Below, one piece after another: positions 1 through 11,542 of a stretch of DNA of 64,000 bases. Both the position numbers and the translations under genes were made by a program. Within the stretch, counting starts at the first letter, position 1. Every line of letters starts with the position of its first letter. The notes beneath the pieces are model-generated. The model was not told the DNA's origin. It did no database searches and saw only the letters and a program-made list of their open reading frames with translations. The stretch comes from Cryphonectria parasitica EP155 (lineage: Eukaryota > Ascomycota > Sordariomycetes > Diaporthales > Cryphonectriaceae). The stretch is from the NCBI RefSeq assembly GCF_011745365.1, contig NW_024468909.1, positions 5,704,001 through 5,768,000 on the forward strand. Direction: 5' to 3'.

Positions 1-2239
1 TCTGCCAGCGCGGAGATAGAGCGTCTATATCTCGTGGCAAATGTCGTCCGGCTCTCGCCCTCTCCACGACTAGGTCTCCCGAGAAGAGGAGTCGTCGCAC
101 TGGGCGCAGATTCCCTCTCTGCCTCGTCATCCGCAGCTTCGTCGGAGTCGGGCCCGTCCACTTCACCTGGGCTTGGAGCGATGATGGAGTCCGCACTAAT
201 ATTGTGCTCGTCTTCAACCTGCCCCTCGTGGTCGGCTCGGTACTCCTGACCCCAGGTCTTCTTGTCAGGCAAGGCAAACAGTTCTGCGACAGATATGAGA
301 GTGGTCAAAAATAGTGCCGATTGGAGGAAGACGACGTAGTATCCAGAGGCAATCGAAAACCGGTCCTCCAAGACGGTGACTGCGACCAGAAGTGCCCATC
401 CGATCGTGAAGAGCCAGATGTTGGCGTAGCCTCGGTGCAAAGCACTCGGCCTCGTAACGTCTGCGCCCCGCATGATGCACCAGAAGGAAAAATAGGCCAG
501 CGATATCGACATTGCCCAGCTGCATCCAAGTCAGCATGGAAGTAACACGGCAGGGGACACAAGGGCCCGGGCCACAACTTACACTGTATACTTGCTGCTG
601 TGCACAATAAATGGATTCACCTTCCGCAGCAGAAATGCCCCGCCAAAGACCAACGCTCCAGACACGATAAGAGCAAGCGGGAAGCGGATGATCCCTTTCA
701 GACCACCAGTCCTGACGCGCTCGTAGTCACCCGGGTTCGGGCCAGGGTGCTCATAGATGCTGACATTGCTCGAGAAGAAGTAGTATTTGCCCTTCTTTTG
801 GGCCAGGTACGTGAGCAGCATCAGGATAAGAGGCGTTGCGATGAGCAGTGTCAGCGACCACGCGAACATGCCTCTAAGGTTGAACAAGACGAGACTGCTC
901 CCAAAGAGGTCAAACCAGACGCCGCCGCTGCCTTTGCCATTGGGCACCTTGGTCGTGTCGCCATCTGCTCTGTCGCCGACAAAGGTTCTGCTTGTGAGAT
1001 CACGCATGGTGACGACAGATGACGACAGCATGTGCCAGAGGCTGGCGGGACTTGTGTGCTTGCGATCATCGTCTTGCGTGTGATACCTGGCCCGGGGTTG
1101 GAAAAAGGATAGGTCGAGGCCCCTTTGCCCATAGATGTCATGGAAGACGACAAAGTCAGTCTGGCTCTTGATGGCACCCAAGCTAAAGGCGTCGGAGGCT
1201 ATGACAGAGCTGAAGGGGTGAGGAGCCTTGGAATAGGCGCTCATAACTTGCTGGTCGGTACTACGGAACAGTATCGCGCGACCGCCTGCACCCGCGCCTT
1301 CAAGGTTGAGGAATGTGTGGACAAAAGGCATTAGCGGACTGTTGCCGAAAGCTCGAGCCCCATAGAGGAAATCTTCTTCGCCGTTGTTGAGCAAGGCTAC
1401 AATTCCGTGTTTCGGCTGGTTCCCAGCAGTCGTGAAGTACTTGATGAGCTGAAGCACAGTGATGACGCCAACACCATCGTCAGTCGCGCCGAACCCAGTT
1501 GAGACCCTATCCGGTTGTCAGAGCAGTTCAGATTGAAATGTGGAAGGACTTTCTCACGAGTCGTAGTGTGCGTTCACCAGAACGCCACCACCACCGATTG
1601 GCAGCTTCTGGCGGTTGTTCCTCTTCTTCCACCACTCTCCCTCCTCGTCCTCGGTACCACGAATATAGACAAGCACATTGGTCCCCTCAAAGTACGCGGC
1701 GACACTAGATACTGGTGACCCGGGCTGACCACTGAAAGACATGGTCACATTTGACATGAGATCGTTGAAGACGGTGACACCGTGACCAGGCTGCTCTTCC
1801 TCTGGTCTCAGTGATCGCAAGCTTAGAGATGAGTAGTTCGACCTAGCATACAGCCTCAGCATGAAGTTTCCAGAAAAAGAGAAAGAAAAAAGAAAGAAAA
1901 AACAATCCGTCTAGGCGGGGGGGGGGGGTCTTACGGGTATTTTCCAACGGTGGTTTCAGTCACCCAATCGGCTTCATTCTCCTCGAGGATCTGCTGGATG
2001 CGCAGTAAGAGCCAGGTCCGCACCTCATCATTCTTGTGGCTGTTGTAAGGGTGATAGCCCTGGGTGAGAGTGGACAGATCAAGCCAGGCTTCGGTGAGGT
2101 TGATGCCCGTGTAGGGCGTTGAGCTTGAGGGTGGAGATGGGACAGCTTCATTGACGATGACCAGAGATATGAGGAGGGCCAGATACACAATCGTGGTGAA
2201 TATTGTGACCTGAAAAGGTCTGAAAGCGAATGGATTCAT
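1..2239 (-). CDS. Vacuolar membrane protease, M28 family (Pff1-like), 3' end outside window
   Basis: Predicted multi-pass vacuolar membrane zinc aminopeptidase-like protein related to yeast Pff1. Exons on the minus strand: 1935-2239, 1558-1842, 583-1506 and 1-519 (continuing off the window); every junction is GT-AG and in phase. A signal-anchor helix lies at residues about 9-31. M28 metal-ligand motifs are visible: NAHYDS near residue 195, ATDDG near 203, the NNGEED pair near 240 and a His in RYHTQDD near 339. After the peptidase domain come hydrophobic helices near residues 410-432, 468-490 and 508 onward, as expected for this family, followed by an acidic loop at the left edge. At least 677 residues are present; from family knowledge the full protein should be near 1000, so the C-terminal membrane part is missing only because of the window edge. 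Confidence 0.93.
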
Positions 2240-3301
2240 CCTGGACTATGGAGAGACCTGCAGGGAGGGTTGGGGGGATGTTTAATGAGCTGCACACACA
2301 ACGCGTTGTGAAGGAGGGAGCAGCGCCCGACTCCAGTCCAGTAGCGATCACAGACCTGACACAGGTCTACGCCGATTCAAGGTTCCTCCACAGTGTCAGC
2401 GATAGTGATACATGAGGACGTCGTGGGCGGGCGGCAGTGCACAAAATTGTCGACAGCACTTATTTAGGTGGTTGGATGATGTATCGAGGCGGGCCTTCGC
2501 GTGCCGAATAACGATGATGCCCTGAAATGCAGGGATCTAGGTGCGACAAGCGAGGTCGGGAGGGGTTAAGAGAAAATCGCGAGTCGATGGATGGTTTGGC
2601 TGGTCGAAACACAAGGAATAATCAGTGTTCGTACGTGCTATTGCACAAGCGTGTAAAAGAAACATTCGTTCAATTTAATTTTTTTTCTTTCTCATTTCTT
2701 GGCCTTGTCAGACCCGAAGGTCGGTGGAAGTCTCGACACATGACGAGATGGCTGGCGTCATCGCCTCAACCTGAAGCTGCCCCGCGCCTCCCGCATACCT
2801 TAGCACGCCTAGGGTGTGTTAGTGAGGAGCCTGAAGCAAGTTTAGTGGGCCCGAGTTCTTCTGGCAATATACATATCTGCTTCACATAAAAACAAAAAAA
2901 TCATGTAACCTGCATTAAAAGACAGTTTCCAAAGGCCTTGCAACATTTTGTCTATATGGATAGGAGTGTCTAAACAGGACAAATCCGAGTCACAATTTGC
3001 CTTGACGGACCGCAACCATATCAAGAAAAATCAACGTGTCGACCTTTTTTTTTTTTTTTTTTTTTAATTCTCTATTAGTAGAAGCTACCTATCTTACAGT
3101 CAGTAGTAAGTTCTCTCAGCCGTCAAACTGTCAGTCTGCCGTTGTCGTCTTGGTTTATGCTCCGCTGAGAGATCCCGTATCGTCCTTCCTGTCGGTAAGT
3201 TGACTCGAACTGGGTGAGTAGTAAAAATATCAAAGTCCGTAGAATCCGGTGCCCTGTGTCAGTTCTCTGAGATTTGATCGCAGTAGAATGCCGCGCTCAT
3301 A
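2240..3301. other. Intergenic: upstream of the M28 protease, downstream of the BBP gene
   Basis: No supported gene. It holds the promoter side of the protease gene and the 3' flank of the branchpoint-bridging protein gene. A run of 22 T lies at 3044-3065, about 240 bases beyond the BBP stop codon. Short open frames here have no recognisable content. Confidence 0.6.
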
Positions 3302-5533
3302 TTAGGCACCCGGAGGGGGAGGTGGTGGCGGCTGATCACCAGGAGGTGGTGGAGGCGCGCTGTCCGAGGGCGGCGGGGGAGGAGGGGGCGCCGAAGCACC
3401 TCCAGAGAACTGCTGGATCAGAGCAGTCAGGTTGTCAGAAGGAGGCGCAGGGGGCGCTCCGAGCCCAGGAGGGGCACCCATCGACGAGAATCCTGGATAT
3501 CCGCCCGGGTAGCCCCCGTAAGGCTGAGCACCGGGGGGAGCCGCAGGAGCCTGATGCCAGGGTGCCGCGCCAGGAGCAGCAGGGCCTCCATAACCTTGGC
3601 TGTTGTTATTGTTGTTGTGGTGATTATTGTGATGGCCACCGTAATAGCTGCTGTCACCACCGTGGTTGTCGTGATTCCGCTCGCGGCGGTCACGAGCCCA
3701 GGGTGCAGGACCGCCGCTAGGCCCACTACCGCGGTCACCACGGTCGCCACGATCACCACGATCACCGCGGTCGCCACGGTCACCACCATCATGGTGATCG
3801 CGATCTTGGTTGCGGTTACGCCAGGGGGCAGGACCTCCTGTGGGGCCTCGCTGCCACGGCTTGGCATCTCCATTAGAGTGCGACCCAGGCCCGGCCTCGA
3901 TGCGTGCAGGCGCCGTGCCGCCTCCAAGCTCTGCCATGAATTGCTGGGAACATTGTCAGTCTTCATCATTTTATATCAGACCATCTGGGCTTCCGCGTTG
4001 GAGAAGACATACCTCGTAATCAGCGTCGGCCTCTCCCCCACCGATGCGTCCCGCCGGCGGTCGACCACCAGGTCCATCGTTCCGCCAGTTCTGGCCACGT
4101 TGTCTGTCAGGACAGTCACGGGCCATGTGGCCTGCATTACCGCACACACGACAGATGATGCTGGCGGTGTAGTTCTGCTTCTCGGGACAGTCGTACTTGC
4201 GGTGTCCGATCTGACCGCAATTCTGGCATGCCTGATTCTCGTCGTCACGAAGGGTTCCGTTGAGAGCAGCCAACTCACGAAGCTGGTTACGCTTCAACTC
4301 GTTCTGGCCTTCAGGGATGGAAGCAGCCTGTTCACAGCGTCAGCCGGTTGATATCCGACTGGAAGTATCAAAGGGGGAGGGGAGGCACTCACGGTCTCGA
4401 TCACGTTGTGAATCAGCTTCTTGGCCTTGTTGACCTTTTCTTCGGTGTCGGCCATGATCAAGCAATGCAGATCCTCTTCCTGGTTACTAGCGTGAGCTGC
4501 ATCAGAGCGACCCTTGCCCTCCTTGACAGAGCCCTTGCCACGGATGGCAATCTTTGCGCCCGATTCGGTCTCCATTTTCTTCAGAGTATTTCCACGAGGA
4601 CCGATGAGTAAGCCGACTTAAAACAGGGAAGAGCTAAGTGTTAGTATCGTCATCAGAAGAACAGAATTTGGGAGCACGGTCCGATCAGTGACGCGAGCCT
4701 GCGGAACAATGCTGCTATTGCGCGAGGTCTGAGAACTCGCCAAACTGCGGGGGATTGTGATATGGTTAGAAAGGTTAGAGGGTTAGCAATCATACTGAAG
4801 TTAATCTCCGGATAGTCATTGACCGGCACGTAGACCTTCTCCTGGGTCTTGGTGGGTCGTCTGTAGTCCTGGGGTGGGTGGTAGTTAGGAATGGTCTTCA
4901 TGGCCTTCTCTATCAATTTGTGTCGCTCGTCCTCCAGGCGCTTTCGGTATCGGTACTCTCGGGTGTTGACACGCCGACCATGGTTGTCGTACATGGGAGC
5001 AGGCGAGGGCGATCTGTTCGAGGGAGGTCTTGTCAGTGATGGTCTGGACAAGTGGGGTTATGGCGAGGTAGTTGGAACGAGTGCTTACCTGTCGCCATCA
5101 GCAGGGACAACATCGTCAATCTTGAGTTTCTGGCTGATCTCCTCGATTCGGAGATGCAGCGTGTACGCCTCAAGCTGCTCGCTGGTCATGTTTGCGACAA
5201 TCGCAGTGGGAAGGCCCATGAGCCCGGCAGCCTTGTTCTCGGAGGCTTCGCCCCATCTGTTGCGCTTCTTGCGGCGGCGAGGACCATCTGCATCGGTTCC
5301 TAGATGGCGCTGTTTAGTATTCAAAAGTTATCGGCGTCAAGTGGTGGTATGCTGCAATACTCACTGGGCTCAGGGCTGCGACCGCGCTTCAGGTCGCGAT
5401 CAGGGCCATCCACAGATGGCGCAGACCTGACGTGGTCATCCTCGTCCTTGAAGTCTCCATCGCCACCAAATCTGCGAGACTTCCCCAGGGGAATGTTGTT
5501 GGATCCAGTGATCCCTTGATTTCTCCACGACAT
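3302..5533 (-). CDS. Branchpoint-bridging protein (SF1/BBP, Msl5 family)
   Basis: Splicing factor that recognises the intron branchpoint in the early spliceosome. Six exons on the minus strand: 5362-5533, 5089-5299, 4796-5013, 4393-4616, 4013-4327 and 3302-3943, giving 593 residues. The start at 5533 ([11 protein letters not shown]) matches the fungal BBP N-terminus; an upstream in-frame Met at 5653 is not needed. Visible parts: the helix-hairpin region before the KH domain (exons 2-3), a KH domain with the GPRG loop near residue 206, two CCHC zinc knuckles at residues 309-322 and 334-347, then a long low-complexity tail with Arg-Gly-Asp repeats, Asn/His runs and several polyproline blocks suited to binding WW, SH3 or U1 partners. 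The third intron (4617-4795, 179 nt) is the longest in the gene. Identification is firm. Confidence 0.96.
3731..3784. repeat. Six 9-bp tandem units inside the BBP coding sequence
   Basis: Six imperfect 9-bp copies, with forms such as acggtcacc and acgatcacc, lie head to tail. On the minus strand they encode successive Arg-Gly-Asp triplets in the low-complexity tail of the branchpoint-bridging protein. The unit is a whole number of codons, so copy-number change would keep the frame. Confidence 0.9.
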
Positions 5534-6351
5534 CTTGATGCGCCCTGCAGAGCTGTGCAGCTGTGGTTGATGGACAGTGGTGTGAGGTTGTGGTTTGAGG
5601 ATGCAAGGTTGGAGATTTTTGGCGAGCCCCAGCAATCGAAACAGCTGGGTCAAAGGAGGCGATCAGCCCCCGGGAATGACTAAGCCACCCCAGGCTGGTG
5701 GCCGCGTACTCTTCTAGCAGACACGTGCCACAACAGTACTGACTCTTGGCAGACCCTCCACTCACCCACCCTATTTTGAGCTGTTGCAAACCAAAGAGAA
5801 TCCATGAGCATTCATACACAAGCTTATCAGTTCAAAATAATTCCATGTATTTGGAGATTTTGAAATAATATTTCAGTATCCCTTTATCCTGCCCGTCCCC
5901 AGCACACTTCCAAGTTTGAACTCCTGGTAGCATATCAAGGTCGTCAAGATTCCAACTTGGAAGCTCAGTGGTACGGACATTGCGTGATCACTTTCGGCTT
6001 TGTGGTAACCCGGAGTGGATACGTGATATTAATTCATCTTGACCCTTCTATGTGCTCATGATGTCGATTGGTCTCTGGCTGGATCTCATATGTCTTTGTT
6101 TGGGGGGAAGGGGGCGGGTTCGTGATATTTGAGCACTACAACTATGGAGATGAGTGCATTGATGCGCTACAGAAAGAAGGCAGAGGGAGGAAAGACGAAG
6201 GGGAAAGCAGCCAGCTGGCTGAGGCTATCTAGGTCGAGGTTGCCTGGCACTAGCATGGCCAGTGACTCACAGGCCTCGCACAATAACCATGAGAACTACA
6301 GCTCTGGCAATCTCTCGACCCTCAAGAAACAGTACCGTCGCTAGATGCCTC
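5534..6351. other. Intergenic: BBP promoter side and GST 3' flank
   Basis: About 820 bases with no supported gene. Short open frames on both strands have no recognisable domain. The region contains the 5' flank of the BBP gene and the 3' flank of the GST gene. Confidence 0.6.
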
Positions 6352-7596
6352 TCATTTCTTGCTATCCTCCTTCATGCCGGCCTGCACCCAATTCCGGGCA
6401 CTGGCCGCCTGCCTATCCAACTCCTCTTCGCTCAGCTTGGCTTTCTCAAAAGCCGTGTGCGGTGTTGGGACGTGACGACCCTTCTCGAAGGCAGGGCGCT
6501 CGAGCAGCTTGTACAGCCAGGCCTTCAGGTTGGGAAACTCATCGATGTCCACGCCAGCCCACTCTGTGTAGTGGAATTATTAGCTCCGACATTGAGCTGC
6601 GATTAGAATAGTCAGGGTAGGGGGTGGGTTTATAACTTACTAGCCGAGGCAACCCATCCCCAGCAGCTCATATCAGCAATCGTCACCCTGTCACCCACGA
6701 GGAATCCGGACTTGGACTTGGCGAGCGCAACGTCCATGACACGATCTGCCCGGCGTTAGAATTCTACTGCGAAGCCAATAAAGACGTTCATATTCGAGAC
6801 AGGTCCACTGCAGAACAAACAGCGCAAATTGCTTACAGAGACGGCGGGTCTCGTTCTGGTAACGAGAAATTCCATAGGGGATCTTCTCAGGTGCATATCG
6901 GGTGAAGTGGTTGGATTGCCCTTGCATGGGTCCTAGACCTCCCATCTGCCAGAACAGCTGCAGATGCTGGTCAGCATCACCCCAGTGGAAACTGCCAGAG
7001 GTTGAAGTAGAAGATCAGTCAGTCTTACCCAGTTGTTCACCTCATAGTATTCTTTGGTGTCACGAGGATACGACACCTTGTGCTCCGTGTCGTACTTGTC
7101 TACGAGATACTGCATGATCGATCCCGACTCGAACAGTCGGATGGTGGAGCCATCTGTGAACTTGTCGGTCAAGGCCGGAATCTAAATCATCGGTATTCAG
7201 CCGTATTTCTGGCGGCACCACTCTCAGCTAGAATCCGAGGTCTTTCTTACCCTGCCATTGGGGTTGATATCGAGAAACCAGTCCTCCTAATGATCATTTA
7301 GTCAATGAGCCATCGGTATGGTGGATTCGAGGGAATAGCTGCCTGACTTTCTGCACATTCTTCGTGATATCGATGGATGTGGTCTATTTCAGAGTCAATG
7401 AAAGTTACTGAGGCTGGTGATGCGACGGACGTTCTGACCTGGTAGGACAACCCGAGCTCCTCAAGGAGGATAGAGACCTTAATGCCGTTTGGCGTCCCGA
7501 AGGTGTCTGCAAAGAAATCAGCAGCTGAGGTATGGATGAACCAAATTACGGGTGACGGGCGGTCTGACATAGATGAATATCAGATTGGCTGGCCAT
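6352..7596 (-). CDS. Glutathione S-transferase, Ure2/GSTU-like
   Basis: Cytosolic-type glutathione S-transferase of the fungal Ure2-like class, 252 residues in eight exons on the minus strand: 7569-7596, 7439-7506, 7348-7383, 7251-7286, 7029-7181, 6837-6957, 6641-6745 and 6352-6563. All seven introns are GT-AG and keep phase. The N-terminal thioredoxin-like half contains [20 protein letters not shown], the cis-Pro segment INPNGRIPALTD and the glutathione-contacting [11 protein letters not shown]. The C-terminal helical half contains [14 protein letters not shown] and the N-capping stretch [12 protein letters not shown]. The start was chosen at 7596 because exon 1 ([10 protein letters not shown]) joins correctly to TFGTPNG; a later ATG at 7570 reads through the first intron and gives a non-homologous N-terminus. 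Substrate is not predictable from sequence. Confidence 0.93.
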
Positions 7597-9433
7597 TTTG
7601 AGATGCGTTGCAATTTTATTGAGTCTTGCTGTCATTGTTTCGAGTCAGGACTCTCGAGTTGCCAGGTGCGTGTAGTGTCTTATACTATAGTACAGAAGTG
7701 CATCCCAAGGTCGAGGGGCTTTCAGGTTACTAATCCGTGGGCTTAGAAATCAAAGATTGTCGCACCACTTATTGGATCTCAAATGCATCTGTGCATTCCA
7801 ACATCATAGACAAGTACCCATTGCATCGCTACACCTTCTACCCCACAACAACCACAGTATATAATACAGTTGAATTTATTATTATGAGAGGTTGGCTCAA
7901 TTTGAATAATGAAATAGCTCTGTATACCGTATTGTATCATCGTTTTCATTTACCTCTTTCGACACGGTACCCGGTGCATCAATGCGCCGGCAAAAGCAAA
8001 GACGGAAATCTCAGTGAATAACTCTGCCCCCTCATAAAAGTTTGTCCCCGCTTCCTTGTGTTTATATCGTCAAATTTAAGGCGCAATGCTCTCCACTATG
8101 CATGTGAGCCGCCACCGATGACATGATCATGGAGGGCATATCAATGCATGTGCCGTACGCAAGTAACATCTGCACGGCGAAGCAATTCGCCAGCAAGAAC
8201 AATAGACCAGTCAGCGGTTACATGAGTAGCAAAAGAACAGGTTGAACCATCCCTTATAGAAAAGGCCTTGCACATTTGTAACCTGAGTGAAAAGGCCCGA
8301 TTTGTACCCTTCATTCTCTTGCCCCCGAAACGCAAAGAAAAGAAAAGGAAGGAGGGAAAAAAAGGAACAAAAGGGAAAACTTTACATCGAGCTTTGAGCA
8401 TGATCTGGAACTGTTTGTCTCTGAAAAGAGCCCACTGTTTTAGGGGCCGACGAGTGGGTTAAAGGACAAACTCGGGCGCAGCAGCCGAAAGCATGCTGGT
8501 ACAGTACCGAGCGTATGGGCCTTGGTCGCAGTTCAGGGGTCTGCAGAGACAGGTTTTGGTCCTTAATGCATCACCGCATCATTGCGACATTGCCAGGCTT
8601 GGTTACAGACACACAGTAGACATTTCTGAGCCAAATTTCAACAGTGATCAAAAACAAGGAAAGTAACAAAAAATTGATATACAGTTAAGGGCACTGAATT
8701 ATACCTGCGTAATCCGTTACTCACCCGTTCTGTCGCTCTCCAAACATTGACACTTTGGAAGACGTTGTACCATACGGTCCGAGAAAAACATCCTGATCTC
8801 CTATGGGAAGCTGAGTCCGAATTGACCTGAGTCTCTGAAGGGATAGCAGCTGACAATATGCGTCGGAATTGGTCGTGATCGTTTATATTCTTGATGCAGA
8901 ATATTCTCGTATGATACTTGTCGCTTTCATTAACTCTGTGGTGCTCGGCTTCTTAAATTTCCTTGGTCGTTCGCAGCTGGACCTTCCGCACATCCTTATT
9001 ATTCATAAACGGGATTGCCCAGATCTCCTTATTTGCCTAATGCATTATTGATTCCGTGGTGCGATCATTATTTGCAACCCAGTTTTCCTGTGTATCGTTG
9101 CACATGGTCCTACATGTATTGAGAACGTACTGACTTGTAATCCTCCGAAACTGGTGCGGATTCGAAGCAAGATCCGATGATACATAATTTTTGTCAACCT
9201 CCCCCCCCCTCTCTGGGTGTCAACACACGCACAGGTCTTTTACTGGCAGAAGGAGTTGCTTTCATGTGCAACTTCACCAGTAGACCCTTTTTTCTGAGCA
9301 TTGTGGCGATAAGTTTCCAGTAATTAGTCTTCTGATGATTTGGGGGATCCACTCTGCACACACAAAGTGAAAATTCTGTCCCGAGAGAGAGAATATGAGT
9401 CAAAGAAAACTTACATATATTTCATACAACAGC
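7597..9433. other. Gene-poor, AT-richer stretch upstream of the GST gene
   Basis: About 1.8 kb with no supported protein gene. Open frames are short and lack recognisable domains. No terminal inverted repeat, LTR or transposase fragment was identified by eye. The right end leads into the initiator tRNA gene. Confidence 0.55.
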
Positions 9434-9505
9434 AGCTACGTAGCTCAGGGGAAGAGCGCCGGGCTCATAACCCGGAGGACGTTGGATCGAAACCAATCGT
9501 AGCTA
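9434..9505 (+). tRNA. Initiator tRNA-Met (anticodon CAT)
   Basis: A complete 72-nt cloverleaf without intron. The acceptor stem 9434-9440 pairs perfectly with 9498-9504, with discriminator A at 9505. D stem GCTC/GAGC is 9443-9446 with 9454-9457. The anticodon stem 9459-9463 with 9471-9475 holds loop CTCATAA, anticodon CAT at 9466-9468. The T stem is 9481-9485 with 9493-9497. Three features mark it as initiator rather than elongator: A1:T72 at the end of the acceptor stem, three G:C pairs next to the anticodon loop, and the T loop ATCGAAA in place of the usual TTC form. These are established identity elements of eukaryotic initiator tRNA. Confidence 0.95.
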
Positions 9506-9516
9506 TAAGTGTTACA

Positions 9517-9534
9517 TTTTGCTTTTTGCTTTTT
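9517..9534 (+). terminator. RNA polymerase III terminator T-tracts
   Basis: Three T-runs (TTTT, TTTTT, TTTTT) separated by GC begin 12 bases after the tRNA gene, the expected place and form for Pol III termination with backups. Confidence 0.8.
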
Positions 9535-10257
9535 CTTCTCATACGCTCCTTTCTTCAGGTTTTGCACCCCAGTTTTGGCAGCCCCCCCCCTTCAGTCTGC
9601 TTGCTTCGAATTTAGATAGGATCAGAATTGTTCCTCTGTGAAGTGGCAGTTAGTCAGCCTCTGGCCATTGAAGGCATGTCACCGAAATACTGAGCAGGAC
9701 AGACCTGGAGTCTTGCAACAATGTCTTTCAATTAGAAGCTCTGTGCAATAGACTGGGGGTCATACACATTGACATATATTCCCAAGATGCCATAGCTTGG
9801 AGCCTGGCCAACCCTTGTCACTTCAATAGATTCGGCCCAACCATCTTACACTGTTTTGCCCCACCTGTGGACCCCGGGAACCAACGATCCTGGGTCTGCT
9901 TATACCATGTAAGATATATAAATGCATGTACAATACACAACATAAACCGTGAGGGAAGAGGATTGTTCTCAAATTGATACAGGCTAAAACTTCTAGGTTC
10001 AACATATTACCATGTTCAAGTCAAGAATACTTGATGCTAACGTATTAGTTGAAATGCGGCCCCTCGTCAATAATACTGGCCTGTCCGACCATCTCTAACA
10101 TCGCAAGTGATTGGTCTGGACTTGAAGCTTTGGCTCATGCGCGAGAGAGAGAGGGAGGGAGGGAGAGCTCTGTGACCGTAAAAGATACTTGTAAGTAAGG
10201 CAAAACGATGATAATGATTTAATATCTAACTCGGGGGGGTGTCTGAGTCTAGTCCCT
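9535..10257. other. Intergenic between tRNA-Met and methyltransferase 3' end
   Basis: About 720 bases with no supported gene. A short purine-rich tract of gagagagag/gggagg type lies near 10141-10170 in the 3' flank of the methyltransferase. Confidence 0.55.
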
Positions 10258-11202
10258 TTAAGTTTTTGTCGCCAGGATAACCACGACCGGAAATTCGAGC
10301 CTGACTTTCTGCCCGTCGAGGGCCAACTCGAGCTCATCCCAGAGCTGCTGCAGCTCAGATTCCGGAATGCGCGGTACCAGTGTCGCGAGGTGAGCCCGAA
10401 GCCACGCAATGTCATGAAAAGCAGCCCAGCTGTCATCATGCTCAATCCACACTCTCTCCTCTCCCTCTCCAACTCTGTCCTCACCGATGCGGTCATCGCC
10501 ACTCAGCATCCACTGGCGCGTGCTCCCAGGGGAATTCATATACACCCTCTTGACATCCCTCCACTCACCTTCCGGCAGTGCAAGAGGCTCATAGGCCGCA
10601 TTGGAGAGCCTATACGCACGATCAAAGAGAGGGCCCGTCGCTCTCCTCGCGAACTCGCGCCAGATGGCCTCCCACGCCCGCTCGGCGGGCTCGTTCCCTA
10701 GGATGCGCGGGACGGCGTAGAAGCTCACCACGAGGGTGCCGCCCGACCTGATCTGCCTGCCAAATTCCCGCACCGCCTCGCCCGTGTCCACAAAATGCAT
10801 CATCTGGCACGCGGAAATGAGATCGGCCGCCCCGTCTTCCACGCTGCTCTGCTCGGCGCGCTCCTGGAGGAAGGTGAAGTTCCGCTCTGGCAGAGGAGAG
10901 TTCTCGGCGAGAAGAAGCCTCCTGGCGAGGGCGGTGTACCCGTCGTTTGGGTCTGAGACGATGACGTGCTCGAAACGAGAGGCCAGCCTGCTAGAGACGA
11001 CTCCACAGCCGGCGCCGACGTCGTGGGCTGTGGTCCAGGCGGCCTCGGATTTGCGGCCGTGATAGTTGTGGATGAGAGAGAAGAACGACTCTGGGTAGGT
11101 GGGGCGGTAGGCGAGGTACTGGTCCCAGTCCACACCCTGAGCAGGGGCAAAGCCGAGCTCTGGTTGTCCTGCAACTGAGGAGCAGCTAGGGGAAGTAGAC
11201 AT
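10258..11202 (-). CDS. Class I SAM-dependent methyltransferase
   Basis: Single-exon gene of 314 residues. It resembles the fungal Crg1/Tmt1-type small-molecule methyltransferases: an N-terminal VDWDQYLAYRPTYPESFF segment, SAM-binding motif I DVGAGCGVVS at residues 61-70, an acidic strand-2 end (VIVSDPNDGY) and motif-IV-like DLISACQMMHF. The start at 11202 (MSTSPSCSS) was chosen over an in-frame ATG at 11235, because the extra eleven residues look like leader sequence and lack family similarity. The methyl acceptor cannot be read from the sequence; trans-aconitate or a toxic small molecule are family precedents only. The neighbours give no pathway hint. Confidence 0.87.
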   Translation of the reverse strand: MSTSPSCSSVAGQPELGFAPAQGVDWDQYLAYRPTYPESFFSLIHNYHGRKSEAAWTTAHDVGAGCGVVSSRLASRFEHVIVSDPNDGYTALARRLLLAENSPLPERNFTFLQERAEQSSVEDGAADLISACQMMHFVDTGEAVREFGRQIRSGGTLVVSFYAVPRILGNEPAERAWEAIWREFARRATGPLFDRAYRLSNAAYEPLALPEGEWRDVKRVYMNSPGSTRQWMLSGDDRIGEDRVGEGEERVWIEHDDSWAAFHDIAWLRAHLATLVPRIPESELQQLWDELELALDGQKVRLEFPVVVILATKT

Positions 11203-11542
11203 TGTTTTAGACGTCAGATACACATATCTATACATGTATTTTCAATTAGAGTAAAGAGAGATGAAATGATAACATAACTTCAATGCATTCGTTTCATCAA
11301 TCAGCCCAAAGGAAAGGGTAAAGTGAGAACAAGGGTAGAACCCATCCCTCTTTGTTCAGCGCTGCGCTTGTTGGGGGTTTCTCAGTGGTGCTCCAGGAGG
11401 AGACCAGAGCCCGTGCCCCACTAAAATTTCTTATCGCGATAGCAATGACAAGCAAGATTTCCATCGCTGCTCTTCTCATAGTAATTCTTGCTGTTCCTAT
11501 CAAACCATCCCAAAACAATACAAACCCATACAAACTGACGAA
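11203..11542. promoter_or_regulatory. Shared 340-bp divergent promoter region, methyltransferase / alb1
   Basis: The two genes point away from each other, so this interval must hold both promoters. No clear TATA box or known factor site stands out. Open frames inside it are antisense shadows of each other. Confidence 0.45.

Noticed and set aside
3044..3065. 22-base T run downstream of BBP, considered as a retroposon poly-A trace
   Set aside because: No target-site duplication or adjacent element sequence seen; ordinary homopolymers are frequent in this window.
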